Under the pieces are notes generated by a model, which saw nothing but the letters and a program-made list of their open reading frames with translations, did not search any database and was not told the DNA's origin. The position numbers and the translations under genes were made by a program. Positions 1 to 9,582 of a stretch of 64,000 nt of DNA are shown in pieces (position 1 is the stretch's first letter; the number at the start of each line of letters is the position of its first letter). The stretch covers positions 1-64,000 of the forward strand of contig NZ_LBIP01000017.1 in assembly GCF_001280435.1 (NCBI RefSeq). The letters run 5' to 3'. This DNA is from Mangrovimonas xylaniphaga (GTDB lineage Bacteria > Bacteroidota > Bacteroidia > Flavobacteriales > Flavobacteriaceae).

Positions 1-3
1 ATT

Positions 4-110
<107 letters not shown>

Positions 111-115
111 TTTGA

Positions 116-150
116 AGCCCCCAGCATCATTTGCTGGGGGCTTTTTGTTT
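116..150 (+). terminator. rRNA operon terminator
   Basis: A perfect 10-bp stem (AGCCCCCAGC at 116-125 with GCTGGGGGCT at 133-142) and a 7-base loop are followed by a T-rich tail. It lies directly behind the 5S gene and ends the rRNA transcript. Confidence 0.92.
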
Positions 151-699
151 TTGGACACTTCACCATTTATGGCGCATATATTATTTTACTGATAAAATTG
201 CCTCTGTTAACTTGTTTTAATTTAGATAAAGGGTATAATACTCTATATTTTCACGTTAATCGTATTGAAGGCCATTGTCCTATGTTCTAATATGAGTTAT
301 AGGGTAATCGTTAAGTCTCGTCTTCAACTTCCTAAGAGTTTGGGTTATACTTTATTAACAATACTTAAAGATGTAATCGATTGAAAAAGTTCAACTAATT
401 CACAGTACTTTCTGTTTGACAACTTATTTGATTGCCTCATATTCTTTGGGATTCCAGTTGTATTAAGGTTCTGTTTGCTTATCTATTAAGCATTGGGCTG
501 TAAATAGTGCATATCAGTAAAAATATGTTAGTTTTTTTGTGGATATGATAATTAATTTCTACTTTAGTGTAATCGATTACAACATTATCTGTTTTTTTAT
601 CGAGTTACTGGATAGGAGTTTAACTGATTGAAGCTAAGCCACCGAAATCGTAGTAAATGGAATGCAAGTAACCAACTATAATCATTTAATACATGCCTA
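149..699. other. 550-base intergenic region before the pectate lyase gene
   Basis: No credible coding region was found. The stretch is AT-rich and holds a perfect 14-bp palindrome (568-581) plus a related imperfect site (372-385), listed separately. No clear TAnnTTTG promoter box was recognised close to the lyase start. It marks the border between the rRNA operon and the secreted-enzyme group. Confidence 0.6.
568..581. promoter_or_regulatory. Candidate LacI/GalR-type operator
   Basis: TGTAATCGATTACA is a perfect 14-bp palindrome centred on CG, the usual shape of LacI-family operators, 118 bases upstream of the pectate lyase start. A second copy with two mismatches lies at 372-385 (TGTAATCGATTGAA). 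That LacI-family regulators control carbohydrate loci is known; which regulator would bind here is not known, and none is encoded in the window. Confidence 0.45.
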
Positions 700-3390
700 A
701 TGGTTAAAAAACTACTTTCCCTATTAGTGTTGTTGCTATTGGCAACCGAAGTCAGTTATTCTCAAGAAACCTTAATTGATTTCAATTTTCAAGAAACCGA
801 TATGCCCGAAGGTATTACATCGGATGGAACCATTTCAACTGGTGGTCCAGTTAACAATTGTACAGAATGTTCTGAGGGACGTCTTGTGGTAAGTACTGGA
901 GGTTATTTGCAAGCCGATGTGTCTAGTTGTGCAATTTTTTTGGTTAAAATGAAATCTTCCGGAAGCACACCAAGAACTGTTACCGTAAAGTACCAACATT
1001 GGGGTTCGGAAGATTATATAATTGCTGGAGATATTTCTGTGGTGCAGTCTGGAACTGGACTATATGAGCTTACAGATTTTTTTCCTGCAATTCAAACACC
1101 TGGGACTACTTCCATTCGTTTGGAAAATGCTCCTAGCGGTGGGCAAGTACATATTCATGATTTATATATAGAATCTAGTGCCGATTTGTTTTCAGAAGCG
1201 GACATTCTTACGTTTAACTTGGCTGGTCAGGTAGGTGAAGAAATAATCGATACAGATGCCAATACTATTAGTGTATCAGTTCCTATTGGAATGGATTTAA
1301 CTTCAGTGATTCCTGAAGAAATAGAAATATCTCCTTCGGCAACTATTTCACCTTCGGTGGATACAGCGAGGGATTTTTCTGTAGGAAATAATGTGAGTTA
1401 TACAGTAACGTCACAAGATGGTAATACTATTAAAGAATGGTTGGTAAGTGTTTCCGAAGTGGTGTCCAGTGAAAAAGACATTACCGCTTTTACATTGGTC
1501 GAAAATCAAATAGGAGAAACCATCATTGACAGTGAAGCGGGAACGATTGAAGTGACCGTGCCAGAATCTGTGGATGTTACCAACCTTGTTCCAACGACGT
1601 TGACAATTTCGCCCTTTGCGGGCATAACACCTTCGGCAGATACCCCTCGAGATTTTTCTAGTCCAGTTGAATATATCGTGACGGCCCAAGACAACAGCTC
1701 AAAAACTTGGACGATTACTGTTTCTGAAGAATTGCCTGTTTACAGTTTGAACGTGTCAGTTACAGGAATTGGAAATGTGACTTTAAGTCCGGAAGGCGGT
1801 ATGTATGAAGAAGGAACGGTGGTAACCCTTACTGCGGAGCCTATTTGGGATGCTACCTTTACTGGATGGGCCGGAGACTTAAGCGGCAATGAATTGGTAG
1901 AAACCCTTACTATGGATGGTTCCAAAAGTGTGACGGCAATTTTTTCAGCAGATGTGGAATTGGATTTTGAGATTCCTGTGGGATTTGCTTCCGTTGATAC
2001 AGGTACTGAATATCAAAATTACGATTTCAGTTTTAATGGTCCTGTAAGCGGTGGTCAAGGAGCAGCGGATACGCTTTGGGTGAATGGTCCTGACGATTTT
2101 GACATGTTGGCTTGGCATTTATACTATAGAAATAGGGCCTACAAAGGACTTTCGGGAACCAATGGCGTTACCGCAACGCCAGAAGTCATTGTTTTCACAG
2201 AAGGGGTTTACGAAGAAGGAACTTCCGATTCTTCGGCTTGGGGGAATCATATGTTGACGGTTCAAGAGCAAGGAGATTTAACTATTATTGGTGAACAAAA
2301 TGTGGTTTTGAAGTTTGGATTAAACATTAAGCGTTCTTGGAACGTATTGATTCGCAACCTGACATTTTATGATTATTATGATGACGGGATTAATATTGGA
2401 GAGCCAGAAACCCACCACATATGGGTAGACCACTGTACAGTTGGACATCCTGATGCAAGACCAGAAGATCAAGATCATCCTGATGGCGGTATTGACGTTA
2501 AGGGAGGAGCAAGTTATATCACCTTATCTTGGAATATTTTGAGAAATAGTTGGAAGACCAATCTTATTGGACATTCCGATAGCAATGGATCGGAAGATTT
2601 GGGGAAATTGAAAGTCACTCTTTATGCCAACCATTATTTCAATAGTAATTCCAGAAACCCAAGAGTGCGTTTTGGAGAAGTACACGTGTTGAACAATTTG
2701 GTGGAAGGGATCACGCTTTACGGTATAGCGGCGTCCAATCAATCGCAGGTGTATGTCGAAAATAATTTCTATCTCAATACGCGTTGGCCAATGTACGCCG
2801 ATAGAACGGTTTCCGATTTTCAAGCTGTTTATGGTGTAAATACCGATAACACTTTTACTTCTAAAACGGGAAATTATCCAGCAACGGCATTGAAGCAAGT
2901 AGGGAATGCTTATGATGATAGTGAACTTCCTGTTATCACCTCACAAATCAATCCAGAGATGTTGAACCCGGGAGGCCGTTCGGTAAAATTTGATGAATTG
3001 AATCCTGAAGGAATTTTTGAACCCTCTTCCTATTACGACTATGAAGCATTTCCTGCCGATGTTGTTGAAGAATTGATCCCTCTTTATGCTGGAGCAGATG
3101 TTATTGATTTCTTTCAAACGGAGTCCCTTGGAGTATTGGATCTGGAGGAGCAGTTGTTTAAGTTATATCCAAATCCAGTTAGGGATTATTTGGTATTGCA
3201 ACATACTTCTGCGGATAAAAATGGAACTGTAGATATTTACAATTTGTCTGGTGTAATTGTGATGTCTGTAAAAGTGGAAGAAATGAGTACACTCACACGT
3301 TTGGATCTAGGGGCATTGGCCAATGGATTTTACGTGATACAATATAAAGATGCTCAAAAGCAACAGCAATTCAGAATTGTTAAAGGATAA
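700..3390 (+). CDS. Secreted multidomain pectate lyase (PL1 family) with T9SS sorting domain
   Basis: Predicted extracellular lyase cleaving polygalacturonate by beta-elimination. The 896 residues begin with a signal peptide (about 1-21). Two DUF5018-like modules follow (about 166-252 and 260-342; pattern ITAFTL, TISP, DFS-PVxYxVTAQD), then an InlB-type B-repeat (about 346-416) with a GWAGDLSG core. The PL1 beta-helix domain spans about 417-800, with HHIWVDHCT near 572 and SRNPRVRFG at 651-659. R652 aligns with the PL1 catalytic arginine. The C-terminus (822-896, starting LYPNP) is a type A T9SS sorting domain. DUF5018 modules are common in surface glycan-binding proteins, so a substrate-binding role is inferred. 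It is followed by two further secreted proteins on the same strand, probably co-expressed. Exact substrate is uncertain. Confidence 0.88.
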   Translation: MVKKLLSLLVLLLLATEVSYSQETLIDFNFQETDMPEGITSDGTISTGGPVNNCTECSEGRLVVSTGGYLQADVSSCAIFLVKMKSSGSTPRTVTVKYQHWGSEDYIIAGDISVVQSGTGLYELTDFFPAIQTPGTTSIRLENAPSGGQVHIHDLYIESSADLFSEADILTFNLAGQVGEEIIDTDANTISVSVPIGMDLTSVIPEEIEISPSATISPSVDTARDFSVGNNVSYTVTSQDGNTIKEWLVSVSEVVSSEKDITAFTLVENQIGETIIDSEAGTIEVTVPESVDVTNLVPTTLTISPFAGITPSADTPRDFSSPVEYIVTAQDNSSKTWTITVSEELPVYSLNVSVTGIGNVTLSPEGGMYEEGTVVTLTAEPIWDATFTGWAGDLSGNELVETLTMDGSKSVTAIFSADVELDFEIPVGFASVDTGTEYQNYDFSFNGPVSGGQGAADTLWVNGPDDFDMLAWHLYYRNRAYKGLSGTNGVTATPEVIVFTEGVYEEGTSDSSAWGNHMLTVQEQGDLTIIGEQNVVLKFGLNIKRSWNVLIRNLTFYDYYDDGINIGEPETHHIWVDHCTVGHPDARPEDQDHPDGGIDVKGGASYITLSWNILRNSWKTNLIGHSDSNGSEDLGKLKVTLYANHYFNSNSRNPRVRFGEVHVLNNLVEGITLYGIAASNQSQVYVENNFYLNTRWPMYADRTVSDFQAVYGVNTDNTFTSKTGNYPATALKQVGNAYDDSELPVITSQINPEMLNPGGRSVKFDELNPEGIFEPSSYYDYEAFPADVVEELIPLYAGADVIDFFQTESLGVLDLEEQLFKLYPNPVRDYLVLQHTSADKNGTVDIYNLSGVIVMSVKVEEMSTLTRLDLGALANGFYVIQYKDAQKQQQFRIVKG

Positions 3391-3506
3391 TTTATAAAAG
3401 TATAGATATTGAATAAAGCCCTGAATAGTTTAAAGAGTTGGTAATTTTTGAGAAAGGGAAAGGTTCTCTTTTGACGGATTATATATTTAATTTTAAAACT
3501 AACATT

Positions 3507-4487
3507 ATGAAAAAACAATTACTTAAACTTGCTATGATTGCCATTCCTGTTGTTGGATTGATGTCATTTAAGAGCTCCCCAATGTTTTTTGGACCAGGCT
3601 GGACTATTTATCAAGCTGATGTATTACCCGAGGCTTTTGAGCCACCTTTCCAAACCTCCAGTGCTGGAACTAATTTTTCAAACCAAATTGTTGTCGATCC
3701 AGATGATGGGAATAACAACTTATTAGTAATGGAATGCCCAGGAACTTCTTTTTACTGGAGAATGAATTTTGCCAATAATGATGTAACCGTTGATAATTTA
3801 ACAGTGGTTATGAGGGTAAAAGGTAATCCAGCTTATGATGTTGCTTTAGATTTGGATATGCATTATAACGATATGCGTACTCGGGTGTCCTTCCAAAAGA
3901 ATTATAATGAAGAAGCAAATGCGATAAGAGTAAGAAATGGAACGGGACCAGATGGCGCATCAAGTGGTCCTTTAGGAGTTAATATGGACGAATGGCACAC
4001 CTATCGCTTTACCATGACAGCGGAACAAACCTTAATTTATGTTGATGAAAGTGATACACCTGTTATGACTATTACCCCATTATCAGCGGCTAGTAGTAAC
4101 AGTCACTTCCGTTTTGGAGATGGGTCTTCCTCAGAGAATGAGTATGGTGCAACTATTGATTGGGTGGTATGGGATACTTCAGGAGCTTATTCGCCATCAG
4201 AAATGGCATTGCCAGCAGAAGTGTTGAGTGTAGATTCTTTTGCAACTAATAGTGCTTGGGTTGGACCAGTACCTACAAAGGATATTTTATACGTGAACCA
4301 TCCTAACTCAAGTGGTGATTCTCAAATAAAGGTATTTAACCTTTCTGGGAAATTGGTAAAATCTATCGAAACCCAAGGGAATTTGGAGAGAACTGAAATT
4401 GACATGAGCGAATTGGCTGCAGGTTTGTATATTGTGAACTATAAAAACGGAAATCAAGAACAACAGTTCAAAGTTTTAAAAGAATAA
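3507..4487 (+). CDS. Secreted protein with probable beta-sandwich domain and T9SS sorting domain
   Basis: I chose the ATG at 3507, giving 326 residues, because it starts a clean signal peptide (MKKQLLKLAMIAIPVVGLMS). Longer in-frame starts add a hydrophilic extension before it. The middle (about 25-245) looks like a concanavalin-like beta-sandwich, with strands around WRMNFANNDVTVDNLTVVMR and WHTYRFTMTAEQTLIYVDE. The last 75 or so residues are a T9SS type A sorting domain ending in QQFKVLKE. No catalytic motif was recognised. Lying between two pectate lyases, it may bind pectin or be a lyase of another fold; this is inference from position only. Confidence 0.75.
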   Translation: MKKQLLKLAMIAIPVVGLMSFKSSPMFFGPGWTIYQADVLPEAFEPPFQTSSAGTNFSNQIVVDPDDGNNNLLVMECPGTSFYWRMNFANNDVTVDNLTVVMRVKGNPAYDVALDLDMHYNDMRTRVSFQKNYNEEANAIRVRNGTGPDGASSGPLGVNMDEWHTYRFTMTAEQTLIYVDESDTPVMTITPLSAASSNSHFRFGDGSSSENEYGATIDWVVWDTSGAYSPSEMALPAEVLSVDSFATNSAWVGPVPTKDILYVNHPNSSGDSQIKVFNLSGKLVKSIETQGNLERTEIDMSELAAGLYIVNYKNGNQEQQFKVLKE

Positions 4488-4494
4488 TTACAAT

Positions 4495-5841
4495 TTGAGA
4501 CTACAAAAAGTATTTAAAAACATAACACCAAAAACTTTTGTGCTAAGCAACCTTATAAAAATAGGGTTGCTTATGCCTTTTATGGGAATATCCCAAAATT
4601 TGGCATTTCCAACAGCAGAAGGATTTGGACGCTTTACCACAGGAGGAAGAGGCGGAAAAGTAATTAAGGTTACCAATCTTAACGATCAAGGCGAAGGAAG
4701 TTTACGTGCTGCAATCAAGGAAAAAGGTGCAAGAATTATTGTATTTGATGTTTCAGGAACCATTCAATTGGAGTCAAAGCTGGAAATCAAGAATAGTAAT
4801 GTAACCATTGCTGGCCAAACAGCGCCTGGCGATGGTATTACTATTGCGGGATATTCTGTAGCCATTAAAACCGATAATGTTATTTTGAGGTATTTGCGTT
4901 TTCGGTTGGGGGATGTCAACAAAGTTCAAGATGATGCTATTGGGGGAAGAGATCGTAGAGATATCATCCTAGATCATTGCTCAATGAGTTGGGCGACCGA
5001 TGAAGTGGCTTCTTTTTACCAAAACCACAATTTTACTATGCAATGGTGTATTGTGTCTGAAGCCTTAAACCATTCTGTCCATGAAAAAGGAAACCATGGG
5101 TATGGAGGCATTTGGGGAGGAGCCAAGGTGTCTTTTCACCATAATTTAATTGCTAGCAACAATAGTAGAACCCCTCGTTTTAGTGGCTCTCCTACAACGG
5201 AAAACCTTTCGGACGAATTTGTGGATTTTAGAAATAACGTTATCTATAATTGGGGAGAAAATAATATTTATGGAGGTGAAAGAGGTACTTATAATATGGT
5301 TAACAATTATTTCAAATTTGGTCCTGCAACACCAAAGTCCAAAAAAGATAGAATTGTCAACCCCTATGAACCCTATGGAAAGTTTTTCGTAGACGGAAAC
5401 TTCATAGAAGGTTTTCCTGAAATTTCCAAGAACAATTGGGATGGAGGAGTACAATGTGACGATTTTGAAATGGCCAAAGCGAAAGGGATGTTTCCTATCG
5501 ATCAAAATGTGGAAACCCAATCGGCCGAGGATGCCTATCAATTGGTATTACTGCAGGCAGGGGCCAGTTTGAGGAGAGATGCTGTTGATGAACGTATCGT
5601 GAATGATGCCAAAACAGGTACCGCTTCTGTTGGAAATGGCATTATCGATTCCCAAGCACAAGTTGGGGGGTGGCCGGAGTTAACAACTGAACCACCTTTG
5701 CAAGATACTGACTTAGATGGTATGCCCGACAGTTGGGAACAAGACCAAGGGCTCAATCCTCAAGAGAATGATACTGCGTTATTCAGTTTGGATAGCGTCT
5801 ATACCAATATTGAGGTTTACATCAATAGTTTGGTAAAATAA
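4495..5841 (+). CDS. Pectate lyase, PL1-like, without T9SS sorting domain
   Basis: A 448-residue parallel beta-helix lyase. It opens as typical bacterial PL1 proteins do (FPTAEGFGRFTTGGRGGKV at about 33-52), then LRAAI, TIAGQTAPGDGI and LRYLRFRLGD. NSRTPRF at 223-229 carries the conserved arginines (R225, R228). Near the end a DTDLDGMPDSW segment (404-415) resembles calcium-binding thrombospondin type 3 repeats. The start is TTG at 4495, 7 bases after the previous stop. The next in-frame ATG (4573) would cut into the signal peptide (MRLQKVF to GISQ). It lacks the C-terminal sorting domain of its neighbours, so it probably stays in the periplasm and works on fragments made outside. Confidence 0.82.
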   Translation: MRLQKVFKNITPKTFVLSNLIKIGLLMPFMGISQNLAFPTAEGFGRFTTGGRGGKVIKVTNLNDQGEGSLRAAIKEKGARIIVFDVSGTIQLESKLEIKNSNVTIAGQTAPGDGITIAGYSVAIKTDNVILRYLRFRLGDVNKVQDDAIGGRDRRDIILDHCSMSWATDEVASFYQNHNFTMQWCIVSEALNHSVHEKGNHGYGGIWGGAKVSFHHNLIASNNSRTPRFSGSPTTENLSDEFVDFRNNVIYNWGENNIYGGERGTYNMVNNYFKFGPATPKSKKDRIVNPYEPYGKFFVDGNFIEGFPEISKNNWDGGVQCDDFEMAKAKGMFPIDQNVETQSAEDAYQLVLLQAGASLRRDAVDERIVNDAKTGTASVGNGIIDSQAQVGGWPELTTEPPLQDTDLDGMPDSWEQDQGLNPQENDTALFSLDSVYTNIEVYINSLVK

Positions 5842-5863
5842 CAATAAGAGTTTTTATCAGTAA

Positions 5864-5895
5864 AAAAGTCCAACCATGCGGTTGGACTTTTTCAG
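5864..5895. terminator. Bidirectional terminator between convergent genes
   Basis: An 11-bp perfect stem, AAAAGTCCAAC (5864-5874) with GTTGGACTTTT (5881-5891), and a 6-base loop lie between the lyase and acyl-CoA dehydrogenase stops. A-rich and T-rich flanks allow it to serve both strands. Confidence 0.9.
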
Positions 5896-5910
5896 TATGT
5901 ATTGTTTGGA

Positions 5911-7056
5911 TTAGTCTCTCAAGACGCCTCTAGAAATTACAATTTTTTGGATTTCTGAAGTTCCTTCGTAAATCTGGGTGATTTTGGCATCACGCATCAA
6001 ACGCTCTACGTGGTATTCTTTTACAAATCCATTTCCACCGTGAATTTGAACAGCTTCAACAGTTTGTTCCATTGCCACTTTTGAAGCATATAATTTTGCC
6101 ATGGCACCAGACATGTCATAGTTATTTCCTTGGTCCTTGTCCCAAGCAGCTCTGAATACCAACATGCGCGCAGCTTCAATTTCAGTAGCCATATCGGCCA
6201 ATTTAAAAGCAATAGCTTGGTGGTTGCAAATTTCAGTTCCGAAGGCTTTTCTTTCTTTGGAATATTTTAACGCCAATTCATAAGCCCCTGACGCAATCCC
6301 TAAAGCTTGGGAAGCAATCCCGATGCGTCCACCAGATAAGGTTTTCATGGCAAACTTAAATCCGAAACCATCTTCTCCAATTCTGTTTTCTTTTGGAACT
6401 TTTACATCATTGAATTGAAGGGTGTGCGTGTCACTTCCTCTAATACCCAATTTGTCTTCTTTAGGACCAATGTGGAACCCTTCCATGCCTTTTTCCACAA
6501 TAAAAGCGTTAATTCCTCTGTGTCCTTTTTCACGATCGGTTTGGGCAATCACCAAATAAACATCGGCACGACCACCATTGGTAATCCAGTTTTTTGTGCC
6601 GTTCAATAAGTAGTAGTCGCCTTTATCGATAGCAGTAGTAGATTGAGAGGTTGCATCACTACCAGCTTCTGGCTCACTTAAACAAAACGCTCCAAGATTT
6701 TCTCCTGTTGCCAATTTGGTAAGGTATTTTTCTTTTTGGGCTTCAGAACCATAGGCTTCAAGGCCATAACACACCAAAGAATTGTTCACAGATACCATTA
6801 CAGAAGCAGAAGCGTCTATTTTAGACAGCTCTTCCATAATCAATACATATGAAATGGCATCCATTCCGCTTCCTCCATATTTAGGATCTACCATGATTCC
6901 TAAAAATCCTAGGTCTCCCATTTTTTTGACCAACTCATCAGGGAATTCCTGTTTGTTGTCACGTTCTATCACGCCCGGAAGCAATTCTGTTTGAGCAAAA
7001 TCACGGGCAGCATCGCGAATCATTAGATGTTCTTCGGTAAGCTTAAAATCTATCAT
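5911..7056 (-). CDS. Acyl-CoA dehydrogenase (short-chain/butyryl type)
   Basis: FAD-dependent alpha,beta-dehydrogenation of acyl-CoA thioesters in fatty-acid or branched-chain amino-acid breakdown, passing electrons to electron-transfer flavoprotein. The 381 residues match the family length. Visible motifs are the FAD/substrate segment FCLSEPEAGSDA, WITNGG and the C-terminal IYEGTSEIQ. E364 in that motif is the catalytic base position of the short-chain class. No CoA-ligase or ETF gene is adjacent, so the exact acyl substrate cannot be set. It is converging on the lyase gene and divergent from anmK, with 89 bases between the starts. Confidence 0.93.
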   Translation of the reverse strand: MIDFKLTEEHLMIRDAARDFAQTELLPGVIERDNKQEFPDELVKKMGDLGFLGIMVDPKYGGSGMDAISYVLIMEELSKIDASASVMVSVNNSLVCYGLEAYGSEAQKEKYLTKLATGENLGAFCLSEPEAGSDATSQSTTAIDKGDYYLLNGTKNWITNGGRADVYLVIAQTDREKGHRGINAFIVEKGMEGFHIGPKEDKLGIRGSDTHTLQFNDVKVPKENRIGEDGFGFKFAMKTLSGGRIGIASQALGIASGAYELALKYSKERKAFGTEICNHQAIAFKLADMATEIEAARMLVFRAAWDKDQGNNYDMSGAMAKLYASKVAMEQTVEAVQIHGGNGFVKEYHVERLMRDAKITQIYEGTSEIQKIVISRGVLRD

Positions 7057-7132
7057 GAAAAATAAATTGTTGAATTATTAAAAAATGTGAGCAAATATAG
7101 TATTTTGCTACGATTTTTTCAATAAGGGTAAT

Positions 7133-7140
7133 TATTTTTA
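7133..7140 (+). promoter_or_regulatory. Candidate -7 box for anmK
   Basis: TATTTTTA differs from TAnnTTTG only in the last base and ends 5 bases before the anmK ATG. If used, the transcript would have almost no leader. Confidence 0.35.
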
Positions 7141-7145
7141 CATAT

Positions 7146-8210
7146 ATGGCAAAAGACCACTATGAAATTATAGGAGTGATGTCCGGAACCTCATTAGATG
7201 GGGTCGATTTGATTTGGGCTACTTTTCATTTTGATGATAAATGGAGTTATAAGATCCATCAGGCTGAAACAGTGGCATATTCCAAGGATTGGGAAGCTAA
7301 ATTGAAGCGTTTGGTGGACTTTTCCAAAGAGGAGTTGGCACAAATAGACCAAGATTACACCCAATATTTGGTAGGATTAATAGGTCAATTTATGTCTAAA
7401 TATCAAATAGCCTCTTTGGATGCGGTGTGCTCTCATGGGCATACAGCCTTGCACCAACCAAGTGAGGGATTGACTTATCAAATAGGAAATTTGCCTATCA
7501 TTTCAAAATTGTTGCAACAAAAGGTGGTATGTGATTTTCGAGTTCAGGATGTGGAATTGGGAGGCCAAGGGGCACCGTTGGTGCCTATTGGGGATGCTCT
7601 ATTATTTTCGGAATATGATTTTTGTCTTAATTTGGGTGGTTTCGCCAATATTTCAACAGATATTGAAGGGAACAGAATTGCCTATGATATTTGTCCAGTA
7701 AATATTGTGTTGAACTATTATGTAAGACAATTAGGTTTGGATTATGACGATGAAGGTAAAATTGCTCGTTCCGGTAATTTGGATGAAGGGCTTTTGGAAC
7801 AGTTAAATTTGCTTGAATTTTATCAAAAGAGTTTCCCTAAATCTTTAGGATTGGAATGGGTAGAAACCTCCATACTTCCATTGATAGATGCAGCCCAGCT
7901 TCCTATAAAGGATGTGCTTCGTACTTTTATTGAACATGCGGCCATTCAAATTGCAAAAGAGTTTACTTCAAAATCTAGAGGTACAGTTTTAACAACTGGT
8001 GGAGGTGCCTATAATTCATTTTTAATAGAAAGGATTCAATCAAAAACTGAAGCAAAAATAATCATTCCCAATCCTGCGATTATTGAGTATAAAGAAGCCC
8101 TCATATTTGGATTTTTGGGAGTCCTTAAACTAGAGAATCAGCCCAACTGTCTAGCCAGTGTAACGGGCGCAAGGCATGACCATAGCTCAGGTCAAGTGTA
8201 TTATCCGTAA
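7146..8210 (+). CDS. anmK: Anhydro-N-acetylmuramic acid kinase
   Basis: Phosphorylates and opens 1,6-anhydro-MurNAc to MurNAc-6-phosphate in peptidoglycan recycling, in the cytoplasm. The 354 residues start with the diagnostic GVMSGTSLDGVDL motif (about 10-22). CSHGHTALHQP, the ADP-binding LGGFANIS and LTTGGGAYN follow as in the family. The gene stands alone between divergent acyl-CoA dehydrogenase and the glutamate dehydrogenase-type gene. The MurNAc-6-P etherase MurQ is not in the window. Confidence 0.95.
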   Translation: MAKDHYEIIGVMSGTSLDGVDLIWATFHFDDKWSYKIHQAETVAYSKDWEAKLKRLVDFSKEELAQIDQDYTQYLVGLIGQFMSKYQIASLDAVCSHGHTALHQPSEGLTYQIGNLPIISKLLQQKVVCDFRVQDVELGGQGAPLVPIGDALLFSEYDFCLNLGGFANISTDIEGNRIAYDICPVNIVLNYYVRQLGLDYDDEGKIARSGNLDEGLLEQLNLLEFYQKSFPKSLGLEWVETSILPLIDAAQLPIKDVLRTFIEHAAIQIAKEFTSKSRGTVLTTGGGAYNSFLIERIQSKTEAKIIIPNPAIIEYKEALIFGFLGVLKLENQPNCLASVTGARHDHSSGQVYYP

Positions 8211-8249
8211 AATAATTTTAAAATTGATATTTAGGGATTTTTAGTTTTT

Positions 8250-8257
8250 TATATTTG
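8250..8257 (+). promoter_or_regulatory. Promoter -7 box of the amino-acid dehydrogenase gene
   Basis: TATATTTG is a full match to the Bacteroidota TAnnTTTG box. It lies 90 bases upstream of the ATG at 8347, implying a leader of about 85 bases in which I see no known riboswitch. Confidence 0.55.
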
Positions 8258-8346
8258 TTGCGCAAGAAAAACGACGAGTAATTGTATCATTTTTAAAAGA
8301 AATACGAATGATACAAATTATATACAATAGAGATTAATAGCATTAC

Positions 8347-9573
8347 ATGAAAGATTTACTTCAAAAGTACGAAGCAAAAGAACCAGAAATAATATTTAAT
8401 TGGAAAGACCCCGAAACAGAAGCCGAAGGCTGGACAGTAATCAACTCCTTAAGAGGAGGTGCTGCAGGTGGGGGAACTAGAATGAGAAAAGGCTTAGACA
8501 TGAACGAGGTGTTGTCACTTGCCAAAACTATGGAAGTGAAATTCACCGTGTCTGGACCAGCCATTGGAGGCGCCAAGTCGGGGATTAATTTCGATCCTCA
8601 GGATCCTAGAAAAAAGGGCGTTTTAGAACGTTGGTATAAAGCCGTATCGCCACTGTTGAAAAGTTATTACGGAACAGGAGGGGATTTGAATGTAGATGAA
8701 ATCCACGAGGTAATTCCTATTACGGAAGAGAGTGGTGTGTGGCATCCACAAGAAGGGGTTTTTGAAGGCCACTTCAAGCCAACCATTGCTGATAAAATCA
8801 ACCGTATTGGGCAATTGAGACATGGAGTAATCAAGGTTATCGAAAACCCTGTGTACTCTCCGGATGTACGAAGAAAATATACCGTTGCAGACATGATTAC
8901 TGGATATGGTGTTGCTGAAGCTGTAAAACATTTCTATGATATCAAAAATGAGTCTGTGGTAGGAAAACGTGCCGTAGTACAAGGTTTTGGAAATGTTGGT
9001 GCCGCAGCTGCATTCTATTTAGCGCAAATGGGAGCCAAAGTGGTTGGGATTATTGATGTTGTTGGAGGCTTGATTAAGGAAGAAGGATTTTCATTTGAAG
9101 AAATCACAGAATTATACCTTAATAAGAAAGGAAACAATCTAGCAGCGGAAAACTTGATTCCATTTGCCGAAATGAATGAACGAGTTTGGGGCTTAAAAAC
9201 TGAAATCTTTACACCATGTGCCGCCTCAAGATTGGTAACCAAAGAGCAAATTGATCAAATGATCGATAACGGGTTGGAAGTGATTTCATGTGGAGCCAAT
9301 GTGCCATTTGCCGACAAGGAAATTTTCTTTGGACCAATCATGGAGTATACCGATAGTAAAGTAAGTTTGATTCCTGACTTTATTTCCAACTGTGGAATGG
9401 CAAGGGTATTTGCTTATTTTATGGAGCAACGTGTACAAATGACAGACGATGCCATTTTTGGAGATACTTCTAACATTATTAAAGAAGCTATTAAAAACGT
9501 ACATAGTAAAAACAATACAAAAACCGGTATAAGTGCTACTGCTTTTGAAATTGCATTGAGCCAACTTATATAA
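8347..9573 (+). CDS. Glu/Leu/Phe/Val dehydrogenase
   Basis: NAD(P)-dependent oxidative deamination of an amino acid to its 2-oxo acid, or the reverse ammonia-assimilating reaction. The 408 residues hold an N-terminal dimerisation domain with the glycine-rich GGGTRMRKGLDMNEVLSLAKTM stretch split across the substrate pocket. IGGAKSGI carries the catalytic lysine. The Rossmann part has VVQGFGNVGAAAAFYLAQMG (about 209-228). Substrate specificity between glutamate and branched-chain amino acids is not evident from the sequence. nhaD follows 9 bases downstream and may be co-transcribed. Confidence 0.92.
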   Translation: MKDLLQKYEAKEPEIIFNWKDPETEAEGWTVINSLRGGAAGGGTRMRKGLDMNEVLSLAKTMEVKFTVSGPAIGGAKSGINFDPQDPRKKGVLERWYKAVSPLLKSYYGTGGDLNVDEIHEVIPITEESGVWHPQEGVFEGHFKPTIADKINRIGQLRHGVIKVIENPVYSPDVRRKYTVADMITGYGVAEAVKHFYDIKNESVVGKRAVVQGFGNVGAAAAFYLAQMGAKVVGIIDVVGGLIKEEGFSFEEITELYLNKKGNNLAAENLIPFAEMNERVWGLKTEIFTPCAASRLVTKEQIDQMIDNGLEVISCGANVPFADKEIFFGPIMEYTDSKVSLIPDFISNCGMARVFAYFMEQRVQMTDDAIFGDTSNIIKEAIKNVHSKNNTKTGISATAFEIALSQLI

Positions 9574-9582
9574 ACTTAACTT

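Noticed and set aside
3438-3506. Upstream start of the second T9SS cargo gene
   Set aside because: It adds a hydrophilic stretch ahead of a perfect signal peptide that begins at ATG 3507.
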